Origin: an uncultured Ignavibacteria bacterium
Lineage (GTDB): Bacteria > Bacteroidota > Ignavibacteria > Ignavibacteriales > Melioribacteraceae
NCBI GenBank assembly: GCA_937930275.1
Contig: CALGLM010000450.1
Location: forward strand, 1-15,115
Length of the DNA stretch: 15,115 bases
Direction of reading: 5' to 3'
Positions 1-7,459 of the stretch are shown one piece after another; within the stretch, counting starts at the first letter, position 1; each line of letters starts with the position of its first letter. A program made the translations under genes and the position numbers. The notes below the pieces were generated by a model. It saw only the letters and a list, made by a program, of their open reading frames with translations, did not search any database and was not told the DNA's origin.

Positions 1-770
1 ATTTAGTATTTCCTTGGGATAAAGGGCTTAGTGCAGACGAAATGGAAGCTTACTATGATAGCTTAAATTTTTATGATTGGAAGCATGCACTTAGCAAAAC
101 CCCAATGTTAAAAGGCCAACATCCCGATTACGAACTCTTTACTACAGGAGTTCACTATAAACGCGGAGTATCTTGCGCTGACTGCCATATGCCATATAAA
201 TCAGAAGGAGGCGTTAAATATACTGATCACCACATACAAAGTCCCCTTAATAATGTTGAAAATTCTTGCCAAGTATGCCACCGAGTAAAAACCGAAGATT
301 TAATTAGAGATGTGTACGATAGACAGGATAAATTAGAATCATTAAGAAGATTAGTCGAAAAATCGCTGGCTACTGTTCATATGGAAGCAAAAACTGCTTG
401 GGATAACGGTGCTACAGAAGAAGAGATGAAACCCGTATTACAGCTAATTAGACACGCACAATGGAGATGGGATTGGGTTGCCGCCGCAAATGCACTCGGT
501 TTCCACAGCCCGGCAGAAGCTTTTAGAGTTTTAGGTACGGCAATTCAAAAAGCAGAAGAAGCAAGAAGATTAGTTGCCGTAGTTTTATTAAAACACAATG
601 TTAAATATCCTTTAGTGCTTGCAGATATTTCCACAAAAGATAAAGCTCAAAAATTTATCGGTCTTAACATGGCAGAGCTTATTGCCGATAAAGAGGATTT
701 CTTAAAAACCACTGTCTTAACGTGGGAGAAAAAAGCCAAAGAAAGACAAGGAACACTTATAGAATATTAA
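1..770 (+). CDS. nrfA: Ammonia-forming cytochrome c nitrite reductase, C-terminal part (5' truncated by window edge)
   Basis: Periplasmic pentaheme enzyme that reduces nitrite to ammonium with six electrons, normally fed by NrfH or NrfB. The frame is open from base 3 to the stop, giving 255 residues; NrfA is usually about 480-510, so the signal peptide and hemes 1-3 lie outside. Two CxxCH heme motifs are present, CADCH at 174-188 and CQVCH at 267-281, corresponding to hemes 4 and 5. The preceding LKGQHPDYE matches the NrfA active site, where the Lys and Gln bind calcium and the His is catalytic (E. coli K261, Q263, H264). TDHH, the HMEAK helix and RHAQWRWD are also NrfA hallmarks, and the end GLNMAELIADKEDF aligns well with E. 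coli NrfA. An internal ATG at 42 is not the true start. The partner gene (nrfH or nrfB) would have to lie upstream, outside the window. A hairpin terminator follows. Confidence 0.96.
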   Translation, partial: LVFPWDKGLSADEMEAYYDSLNFYDWKHALSKTPMLKGQHPDYELFTTGVHYKRGVSCADCHMPYKSEGGVKYTDHHIQSPLNNVENSCQVCHRVKTEDLIRDVYDRQDKLESLRRLVEKSLATVHMEAKTAWDNGATEEEMKPVLQLIRHAQWRWDWVAAANALGFHSPAEAFRVLGTAIQKAEEARRLVAVVLLKHNVKYPLVLADISTKDKAQKFIGLNMAELIADKEDFLKTTVLTWEKKAKERQGTLIEY

Positions 771-821
771 CCTAATTTAACATTATGAATTAAATATAAA
801 ATTAGTTTAATTTTTGTTATT

Positions 822-879
822 AAGCGGATATGAAAGGAGATGTTATTTAACTAAAATTCTTTCTATCCGCTTTTGTTTT
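822..879 (+). terminator. Rho-independent terminator after nrfA
   Basis: Nine-base arms AAGCGGATA (822-830) and TATCCGCTT (864-872) pair perfectly. The stem continues past a single-base bulge with GAAAG/CTTTC (832-836 with 859-863). The loop is 22 bases and a T-rich run TTTTGTTTT (871-879) follows. It lies about 50 bases after the nrfA stop. Confidence 0.8.
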
Positions 880-945
880 ATAAATTATTATTAGCATATC
901 AACCATTCGCTATTCCTCTTTTTATTCAAAATTTTCTTTTGCTTA

Positions 946-963
946 TTGTGATATTAATCACAA
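946..963 (+). promoter_or_regulatory. CRP/FNR-superfamily operator palindrome
   Basis: TTGTGATATTAATCACAA is a perfect inverted repeat with 7-base arms and a 4-base spacer. It contains TGTGA-N6-TCACA, the classical half-site arrangement of CRP/FNR-family regulators (CRP itself, and family members such as HcpR use close variants). Its centre at 954.5 is 61 bases before the ATG at 1016. If TAATTTAT (984-991) is the -10 region, transcription would start near 996 and the site would be centred near -41.5, the usual class II activator position. The regulator is not in the window, so which family member binds is unknown. Confidence 0.65.
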
Positions 964-983
964 CTTCTAATTATAAAATTCAG

Positions 984-991
984 TAATTTAT
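984..991 (+). promoter_or_regulatory. Candidate -10/-7 element for the small outer-membrane gene
   Basis: TAATTTAT resembles the TAnnTTTG -7 element described for Bacteroidota promoters, and is placed correctly relative to the CRP/FNR-type palindrome and the start codon. In such AT-rich DNA a match this loose can occur by chance. A GGAG at 1006-1009 serves as the ribosome binding site. Confidence 0.3.
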
Positions 992-1015
992 TTTTCGAGT
1001 AAACCGGAGAATAAT

Positions 1016-1498
1016 ATGACAAAGAAATTTATTTTAGTACTGTTTTTTCTATTTGCGGGTTTAATTTTTGCCCAAAACGTTTCAATTTCACCCATATATC
1101 AATTAAGTAAAAACGGGGAATATTACGGGGTTTCCCTCTCCAAACAAGTCTATTCATTTAATCACGAAAAAGTGATTTGGCAATTAACGGGGTCCGTTTT
1201 TACAGGAAGCCATTGGGGTGAAAAATCAAATCTATCTAATTTTTATAGGGCAGAAGTAGGATTTGAAAGTAAAAACACAATGATTCTTGGTAGAGATTTT
1301 TTTAATATCATTAACTTAAGTTATGCTTTTACCAAGTACCAAATTAACACACCGAACGATAGAACGGATTTAAGTGAAAACGGTTTAACGGCATCGTTTG
1401 GACTTGGTGCAAGAATAATTTCATCTCTATCTTTTACAACCAGATATGTTTGGGGTTTTCAAAACGGAATTAGAATAGGTTTTGAATACGGATTGTAA
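1016..1498 (+). CDS. Small secreted protein, probable outer-membrane beta-barrel
   Basis: A 160-residue protein of no family that I recognise. Residues 1-20 form a clear Sec signal peptide (two lysines, a hydrophobic run, then FAQ as likely cleavage site). The mature part has alternating polar/hydrophobic stretches rich in Tyr, Phe and Gly, such as LSYAFTKYQI, ASFGLGARI and GIRIGFEYGL, and ends in an amphipathic strand. About 140 mature residues would suit an eight-stranded barrel. The start is supported by GGAG six bases upstream. The gene stands alone between the nrfA terminator and a convergent terminator, directly downstream of a CRP/FNR-type palindrome, so it is probably a separately regulated single gene responding to respiratory or nitrosative conditions (inference). 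The exact role is unknown. Confidence 0.75.
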   Translation: MTKKFILVLFFLFAGLIFAQNVSISPIYQLSKNGEYYGVSLSKQVYSFNHEKVIWQLTGSVFTGSHWGEKSNLSNFYRAEVGFESKNTMILGRDFFNIINLSYAFTKYQINTPNDRTDLSENGLTASFGLGARIISSLSFTTRYVWGFQNGIRIGFEYGL

Positions 1499-1518
1499 TT
1501 GATTGGTTATTTTAATGA

Positions 1519-1559
1519 AATAAATCGAGGTCATTATTATTAATATGCCTCGATTTATT
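1519..1559. terminator. Bidirectional terminator between convergent genes
   Basis: Perfect 12-base arms AATAAATCGAGG (1519-1530) and CCTCGATTTATT (1548-1559), with a possible CAT/ATG extension into the loop across a one-base bulge. It sits between the plus-strand stop at 1498 and the minus-strand stop at 1573, with A/T-rich flanks on both sides (TTTAGTTTT at 1561-1569 on the plus side), so it can serve both genes. Confidence 0.75.
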
Positions 1560-1572
1560 ATTTAGTTTTATC

Positions 1573-2310
1573 CTAAAATAAATTTACTTTAGCAAAAACG
1601 TATGATGTTTTTAAATGTGGATTAACAACATAACTTATCCATACGGGGAAAGAAAAACTATCCGAAATTTTTATAACTTTTGAAGCTGTGACCCCTAAGT
1701 TAGTCAATTTAAATCCGTCTTCGTTAACTTGATTCCAAAAACTTTTACCGTTAGCTCCGCCTACAACAAAATATAACGAATAATCTTTTACTAATACAGT
1801 ATAACCGATTTCTGCATATAATGATTTATCTCCTTCAACTCTATTAATTAAGTTATTGGCAATTAATAAATGGATTGGAAAATCACTTGCACCGTCATAT
1901 GCTAAGTCCATTTCAACAATATGCGAACCTGTACCGTCATTGTCATAATTAAAAAAATCTAACTTTTCATAAGGAAAGTAAAAATCGATAACCGAAGCTG
2001 AAATTGTGCCTAAATTTTCATTACTGTATGCATATTTTAAAGATAAATCACTTTCGCTATAACTGCCGGTAAATCCATAAGATCCCCATGCACCTAAAGT
2101 AACAGTACTATTACAAGATACGTTAAAATCAAAATTTAAAAACGGTTGAAATTGCGGTGTAGAAGGATTTCCGCCTAAATCCATTCCTCTCCATATATAT
2201 CTACTTACTAAATCCGAACCAAAATTTAAATTTAGTAAAGATTTTTCTTGTGCAAAACCGTTAAATGATAAAAAAACAAGTAGCACAAATATTTTCTTAA
2301 AGTGTTTCAT
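1573..2310 (-). CDS. Gcw_chp/TorF-like outer-membrane protein
   Basis: A 245-residue protein with a signal peptide (residues 1-21, ending GFAQ). The mature N-terminus has LNFGSDLVSRYIWRG followed after about a dozen residues by FQPF. The pattern S-x-Y-x-W-R-G...QP is the hallmark of the Gcw_chp family, also annotated as TorF-family putative porins. Length fits that family. The remainder is beta-rich with aromatic-ended strands and closes on VFAKVNLF, a typical C-terminal outer-membrane strand ending in Phe. Role in the family is not settled; transport of a small solute is a guess. It is the second gene of a minus-strand pair, starting 10 bases after a 54-residue membrane protein, with an AAGG eight bases before the start that abuts the upstream stop, so translation may be coupled. 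Assignment rests on the N-terminal motif. Confidence 0.75.
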   Translation of the reverse strand: MKHFKKIFVLLVFLSFNGFAQEKSLLNLNFGSDLVSRYIWRGMDLGGNPSTPQFQPFLNFDFNVSCNSTVTLGAWGSYGFTGSYSESDLSLKYAYSNENLGTISASVIDFYFPYEKLDFFNYDNDGTGSHIVEMDLAYDGASDFPIHLLIANNLINRVEGDKSLYAEIGYTVLVKDYSLYFVVGGANGKSFWNQVNEDGFKLTNLGVTASKVIKISDSFSFPVWISYVVNPHLKTSYVFAKVNLF

Positions 2311-2320
2311 TTATAAAACC

Positions 2321-2485
2321 TTAAAAGTGGTAGAATGATAAAAATAGAATTACTAAAATTATTAATACTAATATGTAAACACCATATTTATCTTTTTTAA
2401 CTTTATTTAAATAGTGCTTTCTATCTTTTGAAGCGTTAATTTTCTTGTAATCCCCTTTAGAGGGATCCCAGTTGTTTATTGTCAT
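2321..2485 (-). CDS. 54-residue single-pass membrane protein upstream of the TorF-like gene
   Basis: A short frame reads from an ATG (complement of 2483-2485) to a TAA (complement of 2321-2323). The product begins MTINNWDPSKGDYKK, has a strongly basic middle (DRKHYLNKVKKDK, about residues 21-33), one hydrophobic helix (GVYILVLIILVILFLSF, about residues 35-51) and ends YHF. The shape is that of a real small membrane protein: charged cytoplasmic N-terminus, Lys-rich stop at the membrane edge, about 17-residue helix, few residues outside. By the positive-inside rule the N-terminus is cytoplasmic. It lies 10 bases upstream of the TorF-like outer-membrane gene on the same strand, so the two are probably co-transcribed. 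There is no strong Shine-Dalgarno (ACAAAG only). I know no family for it; it may be an accessory or assembly factor of the downstream barrel, which is inference. Confidence 0.65.
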   Translation of the reverse strand: MTINNWDPSKGDYKKINASKDRKHYLNKVKKDKYGVYILVLIILVILFLSFYHF

Positions 2486-2530
2486 TACTTTGTAAAAATT
2501 TAGTTAATAATAAGTATAATCGAAAAAATT

Positions 2531-2558
2531 AGGTAAAAAGTTTAATATGAGGTAAAAA
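2531..2558. repeat. Paired direct repeat in a divergent intergenic region
   Basis: AGGTAAAAA occurs at 2531-2539 and again at 2550-2558, start to start 19 bases, with partly similar flanks (GTTTA and ACTTA following). The 201-base region between the divergent genes at 2485 (minus) and 2687 (plus) otherwise shows only AT-rich sequence. The repeat could be a two-site operator on one DNA face, but A-rich repeats arise easily here. Confidence 0.35.
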
Positions 2559-2686
2559 ACTTACTATATCTAAAATACATTAAATTTAATAATATCCAAT
2601 ACAGGGTTGATTTCTGCCATAATTTTATTATATTATTTATTACATAAATTAAGTATATTTATAAACAAAAAATTTATTATTACTAC

Positions 2687-3628
2687 ATGGAAGATAATTT
2701 AGAAGACAATAATTTTAACGAAACCCCTAAAATCCCTCCTTTTTTTACGGGGATAATTTCGGCTGTTTTAATATTTTTTATTTATCAGCTTGCCGGTTCG
2801 GTAATATACTTACTAATTTTTGGACTTAGCAGCCTTGAAATTGAAAAATTCACTTCATTTGAAATAATTATGTTTAGACTGCTTACTATTGGCGGACAAA
2901 TTTTATTCATGCTTTTTCCCACATTAGTAATTACTAAGTATGTTTATAAGGATCTAACAAAAATTTTACGGGTTAAAAAACTTGATTTAAAATTAGGGGG
3001 CTTACTTTTTGCGGGCTTTATACTTTTAACTCCCATTTTACAATATATAATGTCTTTTCAGACAATATTTATTGAGTACCTTGCAAAAGGAAATAAAACA
3101 TTTAATTCGGTTAAACAATTTTTGGATACTTTAAATAGCAATTTAGACGCTGTTTACAACAAAGTAATGATAGCCAACAATCCGTTTGAATTTATAGGTA
3201 TCATTATTTTTGCGGCACTTACACCGGCAATATGCGAAGAATTTTTATTTAGAGGCTTAGTTCAAAAAAGTTTTGAATATAAATTAAAAACATTTTGGGC
3301 AATATTTTTAACTTCCTTTATTTTTAGTATTTACCATTTTAACCCATACGGTTTTATTCCTTTAGTACTGTTAAGCATGTATTTCGGTTTTTCGGTTTAT
3401 GTAACGGATTCAATATTAATTTCGGTAATTCTACATTTTTCAAACAATTTTTTCTCTGTTTTTGTTATGAATGTTTTTAATATATCCGATAACGAACAGA
3501 AAGAAATGCTTAGTCAAAACAACCTTACAAATGATTTATTTATTTTTGCCGTATTAATTATATTATTTACATTTTTAATGCAATATATACTAAAACATCT
3601 CAAACAAAACAGTAGGGAGGCAGTATGA
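2687..3628 (+). CDS. CPBP-family glutamic intramembrane protease
   Basis: A 313-residue polytopic membrane protein of the CPBP (CAAX protease / bacteriocin-processing, formerly Abi) family. All three family motifs are present in membrane helices: EEFLFR (E184, E185, R189; the EExxxR catalytic motif), FSIYH ending at H217, and LHFSNN with H250. About eight hydrophobic segments are visible, starting near residue 20 and ending with a helix before the basic tail. Bacterial members cleave within membranes; substrates here are unknown. The start ATG has no good ribosome binding site, which is common in this AT-rich group. It is the first gene of a compact plus-strand cluster, and its last four bases overlap the next gene (ATGA), suggesting translational coupling. 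Confidence 0.9.
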   Translation: MEDNLEDNNFNETPKIPPFFTGIISAVLIFFIYQLAGSVIYLLIFGLSSLEIEKFTSFEIIMFRLLTIGGQILFMLFPTLVITKYVYKDLTKILRVKKLDLKLGGLLFAGFILLTPILQYIMSFQTIFIEYLAKGNKTFNSVKQFLDTLNSNLDAVYNKVMIANNPFEFIGIIIFAALTPAICEEFLFRGLVQKSFEYKLKTFWAIFLTSFIFSIYHFNPYGFIPLVLLSMYFGFSVYVTDSILISVILHFSNNFFSVFVMNVFNISDNEQKEMLSQNNLTNDLFIFAVLIILFTFLMQYILKHLKQNSREAV

Positions 3629-3978
3629 TTTGTCCAAATTGTGAATATGAATACGTTGAAGGGATTGAGGTATGCCCCGATTGCAACGAAAAACTAATTT
3701 CCAACGAAGAATTTGAAGGAAATTTACTTAATCCGAAAGACTGGATTATAGTTTACACTTGCAGTGAAGAGTACGAAGCAGAAATGCTTAAAACAAATTT
3801 GGAAAGTGCGGATATAGAGGCTTTAGTTTGGTCTCAAAAAGACCGTAATTTTCCGGCAAGCGGTGATTTATCAATCATTAAACTTTTTGTTAAAAAGAAA
3901 GATGCAGAAGAAGCTACTGCCATAATTAACGATATTAATAATAAAAAAATTGATTTTGAAGAAGAAACAGAAGAATAA
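3625..3978 (+). CDS. Zinc-ribbon / DUF2007-type small soluble protein
   Basis: A 117-residue acidic protein. The N-terminus has two CxxC knuckles, CPNC (3-6) and CPDC (17-20), forming a short zinc ribbon. From about residue 40 the WIIVYTCSEEYEAEMLKTNL segment and the later LFVKKKDAEEATAII fit the DUF2007 fold (a ferredoxin-like domain annotated as putative signal-transducing protein). It has no signal peptide or membrane segment, so it is cytoplasmic. A strong ribosome binding site AGGGAGG lies seven bases before the ATG, inside the preceding CPBP gene, with a four-base overlap; the next gene, cdsA, begins immediately after its stop. The constant pairing suggests it works with the protease or with cdsA, but the function of the domain is not known. 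Confidence 0.8.
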   Translation: MICPNCEYEYVEGIEVCPDCNEKLISNEEFEGNLLNPKDWIIVYTCSEEYEAEMLKTNLESADIEALVWSQKDRNFPASGDLSIIKLFVKKKDAEEATAIINDINNKKIDFEEETEE

Positions 3979-4803
3979 ATGAAAGGAAATACAATAACAA
4001 GAATTTTAGTTTCATTGGCAGCCATTCCGTTAATAATATTTTTGTGTTATTACGGAAGGCTCCCTTTTTTAGCATTTGCATTGTTCATAGGTTTAACGGC
4101 TTATTACGAATTTTATAAAATGGCATCAAAAAAAACAGCTTATGCTAATAAATACTTAGGATTTATTGCGGTTTCTGTGATTTTAATAAATTCTTATTAT
4201 AACTTAATTGATTTTGAAACGATTGTTTATTCGGTTGTGCTTATAGTACTTTTAACAGAATTATTTAGGAATAAAAATTCTGCTATTTTTAATACGGGAA
4301 CAACGTTAACCGGTATTTTTTATGTCGGTTTATTTGCTTCTTCCTTAGTAAAAATTCGCGAATTATTTAATTATTCTAATTTTATTTATAATCGTGGCGG
4401 GCTTATTATATTAAGCGTATTAATTACGATTTGGGTTTGTGATTCGGCAGCTTTTTTTATCGGAACTCCTTTCGGTAAACACAAATTGTTCAAAAGAGTA
4501 AGCCCTAATAAAAGCTGGGAAGGTGCATTTGCAGGATTTGTTTTTTCAATTGTTTCGGTAGTAGCATTAAAATCATTTTTTATTGATTTTCTTAGTTGGC
4601 AAGATGCTATTGCAATCGGTATAATTACCGGAATATTTGGACAAATAGGCGATTTAATTGAAAGTTTAATAAAAAGAGATAGCGGCGTAAAAGACTCTTC
4701 TTCTATAATTCCGGGGCACGGCGGAATTTTTGATAGATTCGATTCACTTTTATTTACTGCACCGATAATATTTCTCTACTTCAAATATTTATCTGCGTTA
4801 TAA
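3979..4803 (+). CDS. cdsA: Phosphatidate cytidylyltransferase (CDP-diacylglycerol synthase)
   Basis: Integral membrane enzyme that makes CDP-diacylglycerol from phosphatidic acid and CTP, the branch point of phospholipid synthesis. The 274 residues match the family length. Multiple membrane helices fill the N-terminal two-thirds; SPNKSWEG is the conserved mid-protein motif. The C-terminal CDS signature is complete: LIKRDSGVKDSS followed by PGHGGIFDRFD, with H247, G248, G249, D252 and D255. The start ATG directly abuts the TAA of the upstream gene and lacks a Shine-Dalgarno, so translation is probably coupled. In the cluster it supplies precursor for membrane growth beside outer-membrane assembly genes. 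Confidence 0.95.
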   Translation: MKGNTITRILVSLAAIPLIIFLCYYGRLPFLAFALFIGLTAYYEFYKMASKKTAYANKYLGFIAVSVILINSYYNLIDFETIVYSVVLIVLLTELFRNKNSAIFNTGTTLTGIFYVGLFASSLVKIRELFNYSNFIYNRGGLIILSVLITIWVCDSAAFFIGTPFGKHKLFKRVSPNKSWEGAFAGFVFSIVSVVALKSFFIDFLSWQDAIAIGIITGIFGQIGDLIESLIKRDSGVKDSSSIIPGHGGIFDRFDSLLFTAPIIFLYFKYLSAL

Positions 4804-4874
4804 GTTTTATACTTTTTGAAACAGAACGTATATTAATGTTGTTATAATAACTAATTTATTACTTAAAGGAATTT

Positions 4875-6158
4875 ATGAAAAAAGTTGCGGTAGTAACATT
4901 AGGTTGCTCAAAAAATACTGTTGATTCGGAAAGATTAATTAATCAACTTAAGTTGAATAATATAGATTTGGTAGAAAACGCCGAAGAAGCCGATTATTTA
5001 ATAATTAATACTTGCGGCTTTATTAAAGACGCAAAAGAAGAATCTATTGACGCCATTTTGGAAGGAGTAGAATTAAAAAAAGAAGGCAAAGTTAAAAAAG
5101 TTATTGCTGCAGGATGTTTGCCGGTAAGGTATAAATCCGAATTAGAGAAAGAGATACCGGAAGTTGACGCTTATTTTGGTTCAGAAGAATATGATAAAAT
5201 TTTAAATGAACTAAAATTAAACTTAAAAACCGAACTTTTGGGTGAAAGAGAACTTTTAACACCCAAACATTTTGCTTACTTAAAAATTTCGGAAGGATGC
5301 GATAATCCTTGCTCGTTTTGTGCAATTCCGTTAATGAGGGGGAATCATGTAAGCAGGTCAATGGAATCGCTTATTGAAGAAGCAACCCATTTAGCGCAAA
5401 AAGGAGTAAAAGAATTACTAATAATAGGTCAAGATACTACGGACTACGGAAAAGATATTTACGGTAAAAGAAATATTGCCGAATTATTAAATAGACTTAG
5501 CAAAATTGAAGGTATTGAGTGGATTAAGTTACTATATGCTTACCCTTCTCATTTTCCTGATGATTTAATTGAAGAAATTGCAAATAACAAAAAAATATGT
5601 AAATATTTAGATATCCCCTTGCAACACATAAATGACGATGTACTAAAATCGATGAGGCGCGGTATATCAAAAAAACGTACAATTGATCTATTAAACAAAC
5701 TAAGAGAAAGAATACCGGATATAACCTTACGCACCACGTTTATTGTAGGGTATCCTAACGAAACACAAGAACGTTTTGAAGAATTATTGAATTTTATTCA
5801 AGAGTTCAAGTTTGATAGACTCGGAGTTTTTGATTATTCGGTTGAAGATGACACGGTTGCATTTCCGTTAGGCGATAACATTCCGCAAGAAGAAAAGGAC
5901 AACAGAAAAAACCAAATAATGGAAATACAGGAACAAATATCATACGAAAAGAACCTAAAATATGTTGATAAAGAAATAACGGTATTAATTGATAACGAAG
6001 AAGATGATTTTTATACTGCAAGAAGCAGCCGAGACGTACCGGAAGTTGATTGCGAAGTTTTAATTAATAAAAAAGATAATACATTAAAGCTTGGACAGTT
6101 TTATAACGTTAAGATTGTAGATTGTGACGAGTACGACTTGTTTGGTAAAATTGCATAA
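4875..6158 (+). CDS. rimO: Ribosomal protein S12 methylthiotransferase RimO
   Basis: Radical-SAM enzyme that adds a methylthio group to the conserved aspartate of ribosomal protein S12 (Asp89 in E. coli). The N-terminal UPF0004 domain opens VVTLGCSKNTVDSERL, the RimO form of the motif, and its three cluster cysteines are C11, C47 and C81. The radical-SAM motif CDNPCSFC gives C142, C146 and C149, followed by AIPLMRG. The C-terminal stretch from about residue 365 is a TRAM domain. Length (427) is normal, and the SKNTVD signature separates it from MiaB. AAAGGA lies close upstream of the start. A 71-base gap separates it from cdsA, with no convincing promoter; the following gene starts 18 bases on. 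Its link to the envelope genes is positional only. Confidence 0.96.
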   Translation: MKKVAVVTLGCSKNTVDSERLINQLKLNNIDLVENAEEADYLIINTCGFIKDAKEESIDAILEGVELKKEGKVKKVIAAGCLPVRYKSELEKEIPEVDAYFGSEEYDKILNELKLNLKTELLGERELLTPKHFAYLKISEGCDNPCSFCAIPLMRGNHVSRSMESLIEEATHLAQKGVKELLIIGQDTTDYGKDIYGKRNIAELLNRLSKIEGIEWIKLLYAYPSHFPDDLIEEIANNKKICKYLDIPLQHINDDVLKSMRRGISKKRTIDLLNKLRERIPDITLRTTFIVGYPNETQERFEELLNFIQEFKFDRLGVFDYSVEDDTVAFPLGDNIPQEEKDNRKNQIMEIQEQISYEKNLKYVDKEITVLIDNEEDDFYTARSSRDVPEVDCEVLINKKDNTLKLGQFYNVKIVDCDEYDLFGKIA

Positions 6159-6176
6159 TTAACCGGAGATAACAAA

Positions 6177-7445
6177 ATGAAAAATATTTTTTTCGTTATA
6201 ATTTTACTTGTTTTCTATTACCCCGTATTTGGGCAGGTGGAAAATTCGTCAAAAGAAAGCCCATATGCAGTAAACCCCGGTTTTTATTTGGAAGTTGCCA
6301 ATTATAAATCAACAGAAACAGCAAAAACTAAGGTCGATATATTTTTGCAAATTCCTTATCATACTTTAAAATTTATTAAAGACGGTGAGTCATACAAATC
6401 TAAGTTTAGCATTTCCATAATATTTGCGGATGAAGATAAAAAAACTATATTTGCAGAAAAATTATGGAATCAGGAAGTTAAAGCAGCCAACGCTGACGAA
6501 TATCTTTCAAAAGAAAATTTTAAATATTTTTATACTTCTTTTAATCTTGCCCCGGGTAAATATTCCTTGAGATGTGAAATAATAGACAAAGGGTCAAATA
6601 AAAACGGATTGACCGAAGCAAATATTAATGTATCCGATTTTAACGATAAACTAAATTTAAGTGATATTATTTTAGTAAAAGGAATGGTAGATAATCAAAT
6701 TGTACCGAATGTTTCAAGGTTAATTGCCGGTTCCGATTCTACTTTTACATTTTTTTATGATATTTTTAGTGATACTTCTAAATCGGTATTAATTAATTAT
6801 TCGGTATTAGATAAAAAACAAGACGAAATATTTAATACAAAAGACACATTAAAAATAAACAAAGACAAAAACAGAATATTTAAGACATTAAAAAACATAA
6901 AACTTGCTTTAGGCGAATACGTACTTGTTGTTAAAATATCCGATTCAAAAGGAGAAGTTACCAAAAGTATGGTTAAAAGGTTCTTTTCCAACATTTCGGG
7001 ATTTCCTTCATCTATTACCGATTTAGATAAAGCTATTGATCAATTAGTATATATAGCCGTAGGCGACGAACAAAGTTTTATTGAAGACGGTAAAAGTTAT
7101 GAAGAAAAGCTGAATAGATTTAAAGCTTTTTGGAAAACAAAAGATCCTACGCCAAATACAATTGAAAATGAAGTTTTTAACGAGTATTATAGACGTATTT
7201 CATTTTCCAACGAAAAATTTAAAACTTATATGGAAGGATGGAAGACTGATATGGGGATGGTTTATATTTTGCTCGGACCACCAAATAATGTTGAACGTCA
7301 CCCGTTTGAGTATGATAGCAAACCTTATGAGATATGGGAATATTATACTTTAAACCGAAGTTTTGTTTTTGTTGACGAAACCGGATTTGGCGAGTATAGA
7401 CTGGCAAACAGAGTGTTTGGAGATTGGTTTAGATACAGACAATAA
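6177..7445 (+). CDS. Secreted GWxTD domain-containing protein
   Basis: A 422-residue exported protein with a signal peptide (residues 1-20, ending FGQ). The C-terminal part carries the GWxTD motif GWKTD (354-358) followed by MGMVYILLGPPNNVERHP and a YEIWEYY segment, the diagnostic layout of the GWxTD domain found in Ignavibacteria, Chlorobi and Bacteroidota. The middle is beta-rich, likely Ig-like. The domain's function is not established; export and the neighbouring Omp85 gene suggest a periplasmic or outer-membrane role. A ribosome binding site GGAG (6165-6168) is eight bases before the ATG; its AACCGGAGA context is the same as at 1002-1010. No lipobox cysteine is seen. Confidence 0.88.
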   Translation: MKNIFFVIILLVFYYPVFGQVENSSKESPYAVNPGFYLEVANYKSTETAKTKVDIFLQIPYHTLKFIKDGESYKSKFSISIIFADEDKKTIFAEKLWNQEVKAANADEYLSKENFKYFYTSFNLAPGKYSLRCEIIDKGSNKNGLTEANINVSDFNDKLNLSDIILVKGMVDNQIVPNVSRLIAGSDSTFTFFYDIFSDTSKSVLINYSVLDKKQDEIFNTKDTLKINKDKNRIFKTLKNIKLALGEYVLVVKISDSKGEVTKSMVKRFFSNISGFPSSITDLDKAIDQLVYIAVGDEQSFIEDGKSYEEKLNRFKAFWKTKDPTPNTIENEVFNEYYRRISFSNEKFKTYMEGWKTDMGMVYILLGPPNNVERHPFEYDSKPYEIWEYYTLNRSFVFVDETGFGEYRLANRVFGDWFRYRQ

Positions 7446-7459
7446 TTATAGATTGAATT

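Noticed and set aside
946..963. Reading the palindrome as a transcription terminator
   Set aside because: The spacer is only four bases, the arms are AT-rich and no T run follows, while a good hairpin terminator for nrfA already lies at 822-879.
3834..4025. Minus-strand open frame across the DUF2007/cdsA junction
   Set aside because: It lies opposite two well-supported genes and encodes no recognisable protein; it is a by-product of base composition.
4804..4874. Promoter for rimO (TTGAAA at 4816, TATAAT at 4843)
   Set aside because: The two boxes are 21 bases apart, too far for a standard promoter, and such hexamers are common in AT-rich DNA; no other signal is seen in the gap.
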